Assembly: GCA_004114245.1 (NCBI GenBank)
Contig: QZWS01000029.1
Location: forward strand, 1 to 38,248
Reading direction: 5' to 3'
Length of the DNA: 38,248 nucleotides
DNA from: Zoopage sp. CT-All
Taxonomy: Eukaryota; Zoopagomycota; Zoopagomycetes; Zoopagales; Zoopagaceae
Shown here in pieces: positions 1-10,301 of the stretch. The notes under the pieces were generated by a model, which did not search any database, was not told the origin of the DNA, and was given only the letters and a program-made list of their open reading frames with translations. Positions within the stretch are counted from its first letter, which is position 1. Each line of letters begins with the position of its first letter. Made by a program: the position numbers and the translations under genes.

Positions 1-55
1 GTGGAACCGCAGTGGCATCGCGACGGTCGATCTTTTAAACACCTTTCGTCCATTC
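1..55. repeat. Left arm of a 55-bp perfect inverted repeat at the window edge
   Basis: Bases 1-55 are the exact reverse complement of bases 525-579. The match stops at base 55/56 on the inner side and reaches the window edge on the outer side, so the true length outward is unknown. The left arm runs into the polypyrimidine stretch and CAG acceptor of the first partial gene. A terminal inverted copy exactly at a sequence edge is typical of a fold-back read or assembly artefact, but a real inverted duplication cannot be excluded. Confidence 0.9.
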
Positions 56-68
56 ACCGCACGCACAG

Positions 69-311
69 CAACAAAAGGATCAGGAGGCTCCCAAGGAGAA
101 GGCCAAGTACAATGCGCAGGCGCTTGCAGACATCTTTATCCGTGCGGCTGTGAACCCCACGCTTGCACAGGGTATCATCTTCTTCTTACAGGCGTTTGTC
201 AAGAAGGGCCAGGTTTGCCAGACTGAGAAGGAGAAGGAAACGGTCAAGTGGGGATGTAGCACCGTCCGCGAAGTACTTCAAGGAGCCGTGAACACAGGTG
301 GTCGTTTCTAA
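69..311 (+). CDS. Last exon of an unrecognised protein (5' end outside the window)
   Basis: An open frame from base 69 to the TAA at 309-311 follows a likely splice acceptor (CAG at 66-68) preceded by a pyrimidine-rich stretch. It encodes about 80 residues: a Gln/Lys-rich start (QQKDQEAPKEKAKY), then an amphipathic/hydrophobic segment (ADIFIRAAVNPTLAQGIIFF) and the C-terminus GAVNTGGRF. I do not recognise the family. The segment could be a helix pair or a membrane-associated helix. The upstream 55 bases are an inverted copy of downstream DNA, so the true 5' continuation may not be represented. Confidence is moderate that this is coding, because the frame, acceptor and stop are coherent and the composition is protein-like, but low on anything functional. 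Confidence 0.5.
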   Translation, partial: QQKDQEAPKEKAKYNAQALADIFIRAAVNPTLAQGIIFFLQAFVKKGQVCQTEKEKETVKWGCSTVREVLQGAVNTGGRF

Positions 312-1547
312 TGCCACCCCTCCCGTTAGGTTAAACATCAGCATGCATTAATAGAACTGAACAGCATAGAGCGATTCGCATGATGCTTACTATTATTCTG
401 AGTGTGGAGTGCCTGGATAGTTTCAAGAACGATAGCTATTGAACCGTCTACTTCACCCTTGTGCAAGCACTGTAGCGACAGTGATCGAAGTGAACTGCCA
501 CGAAGGTGTGGCCGCGCGAAGTAAGAATGGACGAAAGGTGTTTAAAAGATCGACCGTCGCGATGCCACTGCGGTTCCACACAGCACTGAAATTAAAGTGA
601 AACCGATGTACCTGTAGGAGAGGTTGGAAGTTTCTCAAAGCCCGCTCCACGCCGTTGATCGAAGTGGGACAAGTTGGAATGCCAGGTGAATGATCAAATC
701 GACATTGGCTCATGAGATTCGCTTCTCTAATGCTCTTCTTCCTTTGATCACACGAGGTTACAGTAACTGGGCACTAGCAACCCATTCGATCAACACGACC
801 TCAACAGAGTGGGCTACTATCAGCCTCCTTGACCCAACCTGTTCGTCCCCCTTTCTCTGTCCGCTTGTAAACCTTATCCACAGAGCGTTCGTTGTCCTGC
901 ACGCACCACAAGACAAGACAAGACAAGACACACATCTTTAGGTAATATTCCAGTAGACAAGGCCCGATATTGTCCATGGTGTCTTTGACGCCCGTTTTCG
1001 GCAATCTTCCTTTACTTGGGAGCTGGGGTAAATACAGTTTTGGCTTTGTACCACAGAAAAACCTGAGCTGGGACCCTGCGACCGTTGCCTATTTCTAGTT
1101 TTCTAGGAAGTGGCAACGGCGCGGCTGACGGTGGCCTATGCGAGGTACCATGACAAAAAAAAATGACTGAGAAAAACGTCTGCCGTAGAAAAGGAACGAT
1201 CGTGGTCACCACCTTTTCATGGATGGAAAATCTTTTCTTCTTTCCTATCCTTCTGTATCCTTGACGTCGTTTAGCCCCCTTTTCTGACGTCCAGTCAGTG
1301 CTAGCATCATTCAAAAGAAGCACTCTTTCTCCTCGATGATGAACCCCTATCATTGCGTTACACCACATGGTCTCCTTACCACGTAGCTTGACGGTGGAGA
1401 GTACTGATATTTACCTGAACTGACAGGAGTACTCGGCTCCTTTTGCTTCTTCTCGCTCTTCTTTTTTTTACGACTATCCACCATCTCTTAATCGGTCACA
1501 TAACGCCATTATTCTACTTGCAGCAAAGTACCAGCAACCTGTAAACG
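312..1547. other. Intergenic region, 1.2 kb
   Basis: It holds the right arm of the inverted repeat (525-579) and a short ACAAG pentanucleotide repeat near 909-928. Just before the next gene there is a pyrimidine-rich stretch ending in CTTGCAG at about 1516-1522, which looks like a splice acceptor and suggests a non-coding 5' exon for the downstream gene. Open frames in this stretch are short and have no recognisable protein content. Confidence 0.5.
525..579. repeat. Right arm of the 55-bp inverted repeat
   Basis: This is the exact reverse complement of bases 1-55, located 213 bp downstream of the stop codon of the first partial gene. No other feature overlaps it convincingly. Confidence 0.9.
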
Positions 1548-4500
1548 ATGCTGGCCAGCAAAGTTGTCCCCGCAGATCAAAAATCTGCTGAAGCCATCAG
1601 GCTCACACCTTCCAGCGCAAAATTGGCTCCTGCAGCAACTGAGCATGCAGACCTAGCTCATCCCGAAAACCCGGTCAAAGCCAGCAACGCCCCAGTGGCA
1701 CCTACTACTAAACCGGGATATCGGACGCGTCAACCATTGACAATCTCTACACAGCCGGCGCCTCTGAACAATAATGGTTCCATCACCACAGAACTGGCAG
1801 CATCTCCACGCTCTGCGGGAGTTCGAAGAAAGCCCGTCGCCGTACCGCCTGGTTTATCACCATCCTCCCCTCTCGGCACCTCTTCTCTACCTGCAGCTGA
1901 CCCTGAAAAGAGCCTGCTACAAGCTAATATCACCGCCGAGAGGAGCAAAGTCGGCAAGGAAAAGTGTTCAAACGACCTCATCATTCTATCGGACGGAGTC
2001 ATTCGTGTCCCTAATGTTACTCATGAAGTTGACGACGTATATTTCGATGCCAACACAATCGCCTGCAGCAACAATGCTGGCACCCCCCTACAAAGCACAA
2101 GTAGAGGAAGCCTTGGTAGTGCAGCATCAAGCGGAAAGACAAGGCGGAGTATCAGCTTTAATCGTCCTGGGATGTTCATCAAGACCTTGGGTCGCAACAG
2201 CACAGCCACCAACGGCGCATCATCTTCATCATCTGTAAGAAGCGACCCGACTCGGCCTAACAGCGTTCATGTCAGCGGTGGCGGCAGCGGTGGAAGTGTT
2301 GGACAAAAATTTGGCGACTTTCTTGGGATCAGCGGATCTCTGCTTGGAAGCAAAAAACGAGGCAGCGATACCAGTATGAAAGCAAGAGGAGGGGGCGTAT
2401 CACCGACACCGTCTCCTTCGCCTTCAACATCCTCCATATCCAAGGATGCGGTTTCGCCAAGTACAGGTACGCCAAAGTCGCCTGGCTTCTTGCTAACGGC
2501 GCTTTTCGGAGGCGGAGACGGCGGCAGTCGTCAAGCACCACTTCCTCAAAGCCTTAGTGCAATTCCGGCGCGGAGAGGGACCGCACTTTGGACATCAATT
2601 GCTACAGGAGGGGACGATAACGAACACAAGGTTGAAAGCTGGGAGATGAACAAGTCCCTGCCTCCGGCTGGGTTCGAAGACGAGTCCTTTGGCCTGTGGA
2701 TACGACCCAAGGAGCGAGCCCGCACTGTCATCAACGGTGAAGATGTGGAGGAGGCTGAGACGCCCTGGAAACCCGTGGACGGCTGTCGCGGTAATGCTAT
2801 TACCGAGGAATTCTCCTTGGAACATTGCCAAAAGATCAAGAAGGCTGTATGCGTGGAACTGGAGGACACAGAAGTCTTGGAGGAGGTCCTAGATTACGGT
2901 AGGTGGCGCGCTCTTTTGCTACACGTCGAAAGTGCAAAAAAACGAAGGGGCACTCGCTGATCTTGACTCTCCTTTCGTCTCATTCATCAGCGATCATCAT
3001 TCTGTTGCGAGCATCGGCTGCACTGTACTCGTTTATTGCAAAAGCCCACGCCAACTCCATGCCTATCAACATCTCATGGATATTACTGCAATATGTAAGC
3101 GAGCCACTGCGCATTCATATCCATGTATTGATTGCTACTGCATTTTCAATGCCGACGCATAACCTACCGTTCACCGCCCTATAGAAGGACCGTGGGTCCA
3201 AGACTCACAACATCAGGACACTCAAGGAGTACCAGGATATTGTCATGGCAGACATTGGTCTAGCTGTCCAGGCCATGAACGAAATCTTTGACCAACAAGA
3301 GCGACCCCATGGCCACCCAGACAACCTCAGTCGGGACAGTAAGCCACAGGCAGGTCATGGTAAATTACCTACTGTGCCCTCATTCCCAGTGACCCTCCCG
3401 CCCACCAAGTATCACCAAAGCGTCAACATCAAGGGTAGCAAAAGCACTCGCCTACCGCGACGTTCAAAACAGCCTCAAATACCGCAGCTGACACCGACAA
3501 GTCCTATCGTGGGCTCTCCACCACCACACCACCGGCGGCGCTCATCCGTCTCTAACGGGCGTCCTAGTCTTTCGAGTATGATTAACTCTATCAAGCAAAG
3601 TCTGCCTTCACCAAGCGCACTGCATTCTCCACACCAACATCAGTTCTCTTCGTACCCGGACGGCACTCCTTTTTTTTCACCGCTCGGTCCAACGTCAGCG
3701 CCGCTTTCCTACAGCCGGGCTGGATCAACCGATCAACAAGCGCAGCTGCAGCAACTCATAGCTCAGTCTTTAAACAACAACAGTAGCAGTAACCATGGAA
3801 ACAATGGAGGGCTTCTACCACAGAGCATCCAAAACATGTTCAGCTCCTTTCGCACCTCTCCCAACAGTCCCAGCAGCGCCACCACCCCGGGCCACATCGC
3901 CTCCCCGAACAGTGCCCCACCAACGCTTTCGAAACAGGATGAAAAACGACTGCACTTGGAACACCGCTGGCGAGTCGACATTTTGCGGCGCAAGGCCCAC
4001 CTCCAGGGCTGGGCCTGCAGGAACTTTCTTGCGCTCTATGAGTACTCGATCAGGACCTCGAGTTCTTCCCCCACCTCGCCAGTGGCATACTCGGACTCGT
4101 TGGAGCACGAGTTTAAAGATTTGTACAGAATCATTTATGCGATTGTACAAGTCGATGCCACAGCTACAGACAGGTCCCACGAGACTTTAGAGGCAGCATT
4201 GGCAGAGGCGCGGGAGCACGAGAGGAGCCCATTTAGGTTGCAGTACAGCCGCTACAAGACCAAAGCCCCGACGGCCAAAGAAATCCGGACATTACATTTA
4301 GAGGCTGCCAAAAGGTTTGCGACCCAGCATGCTGAGGTGGCAGTTGATGTCCAGACTCATTTGCGGAAGCAGAGTGAGAGTGATGAAGGGAGTATGAACC
4401 TTACCTTTGACGAATGCGTGGCGCCCTTGAAACCTATCGCAAGTCAGGACCGCACCGCAGGAAGCGGGCCGACAGCTGCTGGTACTGATGACCATGTCGC

Positions 4501-5406
4501 AAGCCTGGACGACACCGATGCGGTATCTGCGTACGATTGTATGGAATTCTATGGCCTTCAGGCGCACCCGATCTGGGAGGCACTTTTGGATCGATTGACA
4601 AAATTTGACACAACCCACCACTCTCTCGATGCTCGAAATGTGCATCAGTTCCTTCGACGGATGAGTCTTCTGTCTCCCTCAGTGGTCGCTCCCGAGAGTC
4701 TCCTCTCTGATGCCGCCAGGGATGAGCTGCTGGCGGTGCTGTGGGTTCTAGAGCGGTGTGTGTCCGAGAGAAAGGACTTTCAGCAGTCGCCGACATGGTT
4801 CCGGATGTCGTCGAGTGCGGGTGCGGTACAGGAAATATACAACGCTGGAGGAGTTATTCCCTACCTGAAGGTGCTGCGAAAGGAGGATGCCCAAGGACGT
4901 GATCCAGTCCATACGGTGCATCCTGTGACCTTGACAGGATACTTTAAGCGGCTTTTGAAGGACTGCGGCGGTCTGCTGATGAAAGAAGCCACTGCTCTTT
5001 TTGTGGAGCTCACAAGTCCATCGACTGACAATGGAGGTACGAGAGCTGTAGAGAAGATCGAAAAGAAGGGGAATATGCGTACTTTTTGAAATGGACAATT
5101 CTTTAACCTTTTGCTTCTTTTTTATAATGGCCCTTTACAGAATTTTGGACATTAGACAAGCTGACCAAGATTGATCGCGCACTGCTCTACCGTTTGATCT
5201 GCCTCGACATGAACCGTGGCTATGTCTTCTTGCGCATTTCCCGCGTCATGGAACAAATACTTGGATCCTCGCCAAAGGACATGGAGCTCGACGCTTTTGC
5301 ACTATCGAAAATGGTACAAGTGGTCGAGCTAAGCGGGGTGCTGGATCTCAAGGCCCTGCGGCGATGGAACGGGGCGTGGTCGGCTATTATTCTCGGATAC
5401 ATGTAG
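1548..5406 (+). CDS. Large Ser/Pro-rich protein with a possible degenerate RhoGAP-like C-terminus
   Basis: Four exons fit in one frame: 1548-2898, 2991-3094, 3185-5036 and 5141-5406, giving about 1190 residues. An in-frame TAA (1542-1544) just upstream supports the ATG at 1548. Residues 1-350 and roughly 510-720 are low-complexity Ser/Pro/Gly/Gln sequence, likely disordered. Two ordered blocks surround them: about 375-510 (including the helix-like AIIILLRASAALYSFIAKAH) and 720-1190. The last block loosely follows RhoGAP order: EIYNAGG where GIYRVSG is usual (Asn about 1038 in the arginine-finger position), then HPVTLTGYFKRLLKD, then RALLYRLICLDMNRGYVFL, then DAFALSKM. If right, it would be a pseudo-GAP acting as a GTPase-binding scaffold; this is inference. 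Otherwise it is an uncharacterised fungal protein. The gene structure is well supported; the function is not. Confidence 0.75.
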
Positions 5407-5634
5407 TATTACGAAAATGAATACATGTACCAGAGGCTCAAATTGGGTAAACTATCCGTCAAAAAGTGAAATGAAGTTGGGTCTATAAACCCTCAGCGCA
5501 TTAGTCATTATGGTGTTTTTCTTATGTAATCCATTGGTCGTTATAGTGGTCGGTAAGCAGCTTTTTTTTTCGGCTGCCGAAGATAGCAAACCCTGGCCCA
5601 TTTTCTGCATGGGGATTCCATTCTATATATGCAC

Positions 5635-5686
<52 letters not shown>

Positions 5687-6515
5687 GACGAGACACGAGT
5701 CCAAGACATGACATAAAAAAAAATAGAAAAGGCCTTTTCGTCAAACGCGTCTCACATACTCCAGTGCAAAGCCATCTTCGTCTTCATCCTCGCCCTCGAC
5801 TCTTCGTTGCTGAGAAGGTGTATTACTACACCCTCAACACATTTAAATATCTCTTCACTTCCTCACTACTTATCACTCATCACCGCATTGACTCACCCGA
5901 ACGCCCGCTGTCTTTCCTCACATAGCTGCTGGGCGGCCATAGCGCAGATAACACTCCTGCATTCCACATTGACGACCACTTCTACAAGGGCGCAAGAGGT
6001 CAAAGCTCTTCCCGCGAGTTAACGCTAGTCCGAACAACGATTACACAAGATCCCAGAAGATCCAAAGGTTCACACGCACGACTGGCTTGCCTTTTTCTCG
6101 CTTACACCACCTTCCTCCCGCTCATACACACATTCTCTCTCGTGCGTCTCCATGCACTCCACACTCCTTATTATCGTTACCATTAGCTTTTGGTCTGCCG
6201 CCTAGTTTTCCTCGCACTCTCCTTTTTTCTCGCGCTCCCCTTCTGCTCTCGTTTTTAAAATCTTACGATTCGCTTCGGGGTCAATAATCATCCTGCATAG
6301 CTGTCTGCACTTTTTTACTTTCTCGCTTCCTTTCTTTACTCCTCCCCTCCCTCCTTCCAGGCTTCCTTTTACCCCCTTCCGGTACTTCTCTCCTCCTTGC
6401 AACTACCTCTTTCAACACTCCAGTGCTTCGCACCCCAAAAAATCAGATATACGGGGTTTCCTGGTGGTTCTTTTTTTGTCTCCCTTTTCTTTCTTCCTGC
6501 TGCTGCTTAAAGGCC
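5407..6515. other. Intergenic region with long poly-T tract
   Basis: It contains an interrupted poly-T run at about 5639-5686 (T27, C, T18) and a long pyrimidine-rich leader from about 6100 to 6515 upstream of the alpha-galactosidase gene. I see no coding signal. A CTGCTTAAAG just before the ATG at 6516 could be a splice acceptor for a 5' UTR intron. Confidence 0.45.
5639..5686. repeat. Interrupted poly-T homopolymer
   Basis: About 27 T, one C and about 18 T. No target-site duplication or element body was found next to it, so it is recorded as a simple repeat and not as a retroposon tail. Confidence 0.8.
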
Positions 6516-8357
6516 ATGAGGTCCCCTCTTTCCCACGTCTTGCTCCTCTGGCACGCGATCCGCCAATCCTATATCACACCCAATAGCCCCCCGCCGGCAC
6601 TTGGCCTGCCTACGATGGTGGTAACCCCGCCTTCAATTCAGCCTCTGGCGGTCACCCCACCTATGGGCTTCAATAACTGGGCCCGCTATGAATGCAACCT
6701 CGATCAGCAGCTCTTTACCGATACAGCAGACTGGATGGTCACTCACGGACTATTGCAAGCCGGCTATAACACGATCACCGTCGATGATTGCTGGATGACC
6801 ATGCATCGTAACGAAACGGATTACCTCGTCACGAACACGACACTTTTCCCCAATGGTATGCCCTGGCTAGGCCAATACTTCCACCAAAAGGGATTCAAAT
6901 TTGGCATATACCAAGATGCTGGCTACAAGACTTGCGGTGGATATCCGGGCTCTCAAGGTTACTACAAAGAGGATGTGAACTTGTTCGCATCCTGGGAGGT
7001 TGATTACATCAAACTGGATGGTTGCTACATCGACAGGAACGAGACCCTTCCTCCAAGCGAGACCCTCGAACCTACATTCCGCCAACTTTATGAGGAATTT
7101 GGTAAGGCCATCTGGTCCCAACCTAGGCCCATGGTCTACTCAGAGTCGGCACCGGCCTATTTTGCAGGACTGTCCGCAGGCACGGGCGACAGGGTCGGCA
7201 AAGACTGGTATAAAGTCCACACGTGGATCGGACGCTATGGGCAGCTTTGGAGACATTCAACTGATATCTCTGTCTACAAAAAGGACGGCAAGTCTCGCTG
7301 GTCTAGCGTGATGACCAACTACCGCTTCAACATCCGGCTCGCCAGATTTCAAAAACCTGGCAATTGGAACGACCCTGACTTTATCATCACCGGCGACAAT
7401 GAAGGGCTAACACTTGAGGAGCAGAAATCTCAGTTTGCGTTGTGGTCCATCATGGCGTCGCCTCTGATCCTGAGCACGGACGTGAAAAACCTCACTCCGG
7501 AGCAGGTTGCATATCTCACCAACCGCGACATCATTGCCATCGATCAGGATCCATTGGGCGTTCAAGGCCGCTTGGCTTGGAGGAGCGATGAAAGCGAGGT
7601 GCTCGTCAAACCTCTTCAAAACGTCTCGACCCGAGCAGTCGCTGTGCTGAACAAACAGAGTACCATGGAGAATGTCACGGTGCCATTCGCCAGACTCGGA
7701 TACACATTTCCCCCTACAACGGAAGGATGTAACCTTTTAGTCCGAGAACTATTCTCACAGTCCGAGGCGATCTACAAGGTCCATAACCCACGCACAGAAA
7801 ACTTCACGACCCTTTTACCTCCCCACGCCACCGCCATCTATAGGATTACGACACTGACAAACTATGCGCCATGTCGCGTCACTGTGCCTACTGGCGCAAT
7901 CTACCTGACGTCCTCGCTCCTCTGCCTCGATGTATTGGAATCGCGACGCGCTCCAGGCACTCCCGTCATCGCGTATCCCTGTACCAGCAACGAGAACCAA
8001 TTGTGGCAGACGTCTTCTGCACCTCCACCGTTCACGTCCGCCACCTCGACGGGCATTCCGACAGACCCGAAGACTTTGTTTTGGATCAAGACCCTTGATG
8101 ATATGTGCTTGGATATCGACTCTACAATTGTCACTCCTGTGCCTGGCTCCAAGGTCGTCGTTAACCCGTGCGATGTGACGCAGGAGACGCAACAGTGGAC
8201 ATACGACCCGATGCAAGGAACTCTATTCCATATGGCCTCGGGCTTTTGCGTCGACGCACCTGACGCCCCTTCAGGCATTGGAGAGTCGAAAATCAACCTG
8301 CGGCTGTGGAAGTGTGGAGAACAGTCCAATAGTCAAGTGTGGTCGATGCCTGCATAG
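6516..8357 (+). CDS. Alpha-galactosidase, GH27, with C-terminal ricin-B-type (CBM13) domain
   Basis: A single-exon gene of 613 residues that hydrolyses terminal alpha-1,6-galactose from oligosaccharides and galactomannans. The GH27 landmarks are in order: PPMGFNNWARYEC near the start, TVDDCW, GFKFGIYQDAG, YIKLDGC (nucleophile Asp about 168), WRHSTDIS (acid/base Asp about 250), NWNDPDF and WSIMASPLILSTDV. After the usual C-terminal beta domain comes a ricin-B-like trefoil (about residues 485-613) with QxW-type repeats NQLWQ, QQWTY and SQVWS, a carbohydrate-binding module. Several Asn-X-Thr/Ser sites suggest secretion. The first ATG is at 6516; the open frame runs further upstream but has no ATG there. 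The hydrophobic stretch after the ATG (SHVLLLWHAI) is a weak signal peptide, so the true start could lie in an unseen upstream exon. Fungal enzymes of this type are usually extracellular. Confidence 0.93.
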   Translation: MRSPLSHVLLLWHAIRQSYITPNSPPPALGLPTMVVTPPSIQPLAVTPPMGFNNWARYECNLDQQLFTDTADWMVTHGLLQAGYNTITVDDCWMTMHRNETDYLVTNTTLFPNGMPWLGQYFHQKGFKFGIYQDAGYKTCGGYPGSQGYYKEDVNLFASWEVDYIKLDGCYIDRNETLPPSETLEPTFRQLYEEFGKAIWSQPRPMVYSESAPAYFAGLSAGTGDRVGKDWYKVHTWIGRYGQLWRHSTDISVYKKDGKSRWSSVMTNYRFNIRLARFQKPGNWNDPDFIITGDNEGLTLEEQKSQFALWSIMASPLILSTDVKNLTPEQVAYLTNRDIIAIDQDPLGVQGRLAWRSDESEVLVKPLQNVSTRAVAVLNKQSTMENVTVPFARLGYTFPPTTEGCNLLVRELFSQSEAIYKVHNPRTENFTTLLPPHATAIYRITTLTNYAPCRVTVPTGAIYLTSSLLCLDVLESRRAPGTPVIAYPCTSNENQLWQTSSAPPPFTSATSTGIPTDPKTLFWIKTLDDMCLDIDSTIVTPVPGSKVVVNPCDVTQETQQWTYDPMQGTLFHMASGFCVDAPDAPSGIGESKINLRLWKCGEQSNSQVWSMPA

Positions 8358-8503
8358 AGGCCTTGTAAATGTACTGAGTGCAGCGATAAGCGCACGTAAA
8401 AATAAAACGAGAAAGAAATGTATATGCCATGCACCTAACATGCGCGAAAAGCAAAAGAACAATGTGTTCAACTTTTAATCGATCTAGCTGCTGTCTCGCT
8501 CAC

Positions 8504-10301
8504 TCAATCCTCTGCCCACTTGAGGCTGCCCAGCCACCAAAACTTTTTGGGTATCCTCCCGGGACATGGCGACAACACTGTGATCTTCTTTCTGATATCA
8601 TGCACCTCCGAGATGTAGACAAACCCAGCCAAGTTGGTCTCCAGAATCTCGGATTCTACCAATTTGTCCGCATTCGACACTGCCAAGACCGAGTGCAAGA
8701 GATGTTCGCCCGGCTCTACTTTTACGACATGGGTCTCGCTCACTTTGCGGTCCTCTCCGATCGGCAAAGCGGACGATGGTGCAAGGGATCCTTCTCCTAC
8801 TCTGAGGACTTCCACATCGTGATAGTTGACCATGGTCGAGTATGGTGCCAACTCTGACTTGGATGTTCCATAAAAGTATTCGCGAATCTTTTGCTTCTGG
8901 GTTTGCCTCCTGAAAGCAGAGTCGCGTTCGACAACTCCTCCAGACTTGGCTAGCTTGATGACAGAAACTCCTGACTTTTGGTGTAACCGGGTCATGTCGC
9001 TGTACAACCTTTCGTGTCCAAGGACAATAATCACATCCACTAACAGAGTTATGGAGGTCGCAATGGCAAAGGATTAGCTGAGAGTCGACTTCAAGGGTAT
9101 GACAATGAAAATGATCGAAAAATGCTAGAAGTGTTAACAAACCGGAAAATGCCTGAATGCAGTTGGCGATGAGCTCGTATCCTGTAGCGTCGATCAGTCC
9201 GTTGGTGTCAATCACAATACCTGACGTGCGGGCTACATTGTTCCACGGAGAAGAATACATCAATACAGGGAAGAGTAGAACTATGTAAATAGGACTCAAC
9301 AGGCATATGTCTATTACCTGCTTCATCCTCTTCCAGTCTCCTGTTCACCGACTGGGCCAAGCGTGAGAGCAGCAAGTTGTACAATTTGGAATTATCTTTG
9401 GGCGATGGAAATCCATAGTAGTAAGCCAGTGGCATGACAGCAGATCCAGCGGTCGGTGCCGAAGTTGCCGAGGATCCAAAGCCCTCCTCCACGTCAATCA
9501 TCTCTGTAAGGGGTGTGGCTGTCAAACATCCAGGCATGGTAATTGACCCCTACAATCAAAATGCAAGTACATCGGTCAGAATCACTTCTTTTCTTAGAAC
9601 ACAGTTGAATCCGGTAGTGTATTACCTCGCTGCAGTCGAGGTCCACGTAGATAGGCTGGCGAGACTGCCTTAGGGCATAGCTGAGCAACATTTTTGACAA
9701 GGACGTCTTGCCCACATCGTTCGGCCCGACAATCAATACCTGTAGACATGTAAGTGCCGTGGGGGATCAGAAACTTCCGTTAGAAATTCCACTGGGCATC
9801 ACTGAAGCAACAAGTTCTCTAGTTACTACTGGTGTTCGCATATCTTTCCTTACCCTAGGTCCTTTCCCGTTACTCTGAGTTGCCAAAACTCGGCGTTGCT
9901 CCAGTGCCAGGTGTGTGTTGAGGTAGCTGATCATAGGAGTTTCATTGGCGATATATTCGACGCTGCATGTGCCTTGGATCTGAAGCTTGCATCCGTGCCA
10001 TGTGAAGACAGCGATTTTGCGTCCTGAAAACTCATAATCAACATTTTGGCCGAGCTCCGTTCCAAACACCTCTGCGGTTCCTGTTACCAGCTGTGAGAGA
10101 AGGGCAAAGAAAGAAAAAGAAGTCAGGACGAGTTGTGGGCTCTTGTATTAATGCACCAGTTGTCGATGAGGCACCCCATTAGCGAGGTCGAGTGCGGGCA
10201 GGTTCTCTTACGCGAAGCTTGACTTTGACTTCAAAATCGATTTCAATTCGCAATTCGTTCTCCTCATCGAGAATCCATTCCTTTGGTTCTGTCGTTGTCA
10301 T
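8504..10301 (-). CDS. CLP1: CLP1, polynucleotide 5'-hydroxyl kinase / mRNA cleavage factor subunit
   Basis: Six exons on the minus strand: 10301-10212, 10090-9854, 9739-9626, 9549-9318, 9232-9143 and 9039-8504, giving 432 residues, the family's normal length. The N-terminal domain (KEWILDEENELRIEI, then LVTGTAEVFGTEL and AVFTWHGC) is the Pcf11-binding part. The central kinase-like domain has Walker A GPNDVGKTS (Lys about 120) and YVDLDCSEGSITMPG. The C-terminal domain follows IDTNGLIDATGYELI and VDVIIVLGHERLY. In fungi CLP1 is a structural subunit of cleavage factor IA, bridging CPF and Pcf11 in pre-mRNA 3'-end formation, in the nucleus; animal CLP1 is also an RNA kinase in tRNA splicing. Walker A Lys and Thr are present, so ATP binding is expected. 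It is convergent with the alpha-galactosidase gene, 146 bp apart. Confidence 0.95.

Noticed and set aside
453-713. An 86-codon minus-strand frame covering the right arm of the inverted repeat
   Set aside because: No family resemblance, no splice or promoter context; chance frame.
5639-5686. Poly-T tract considered as the tail of a retroposon
   Set aside because: No flanking duplication and no element body on either side, unlike the LINE tail at 27813.
6423-6515. Upstream extension of the alpha-galactosidase frame as the true start
   Set aside because: The frame opens with GTG and has no ATG before 6516. Kept only as a hint of an upstream exon.
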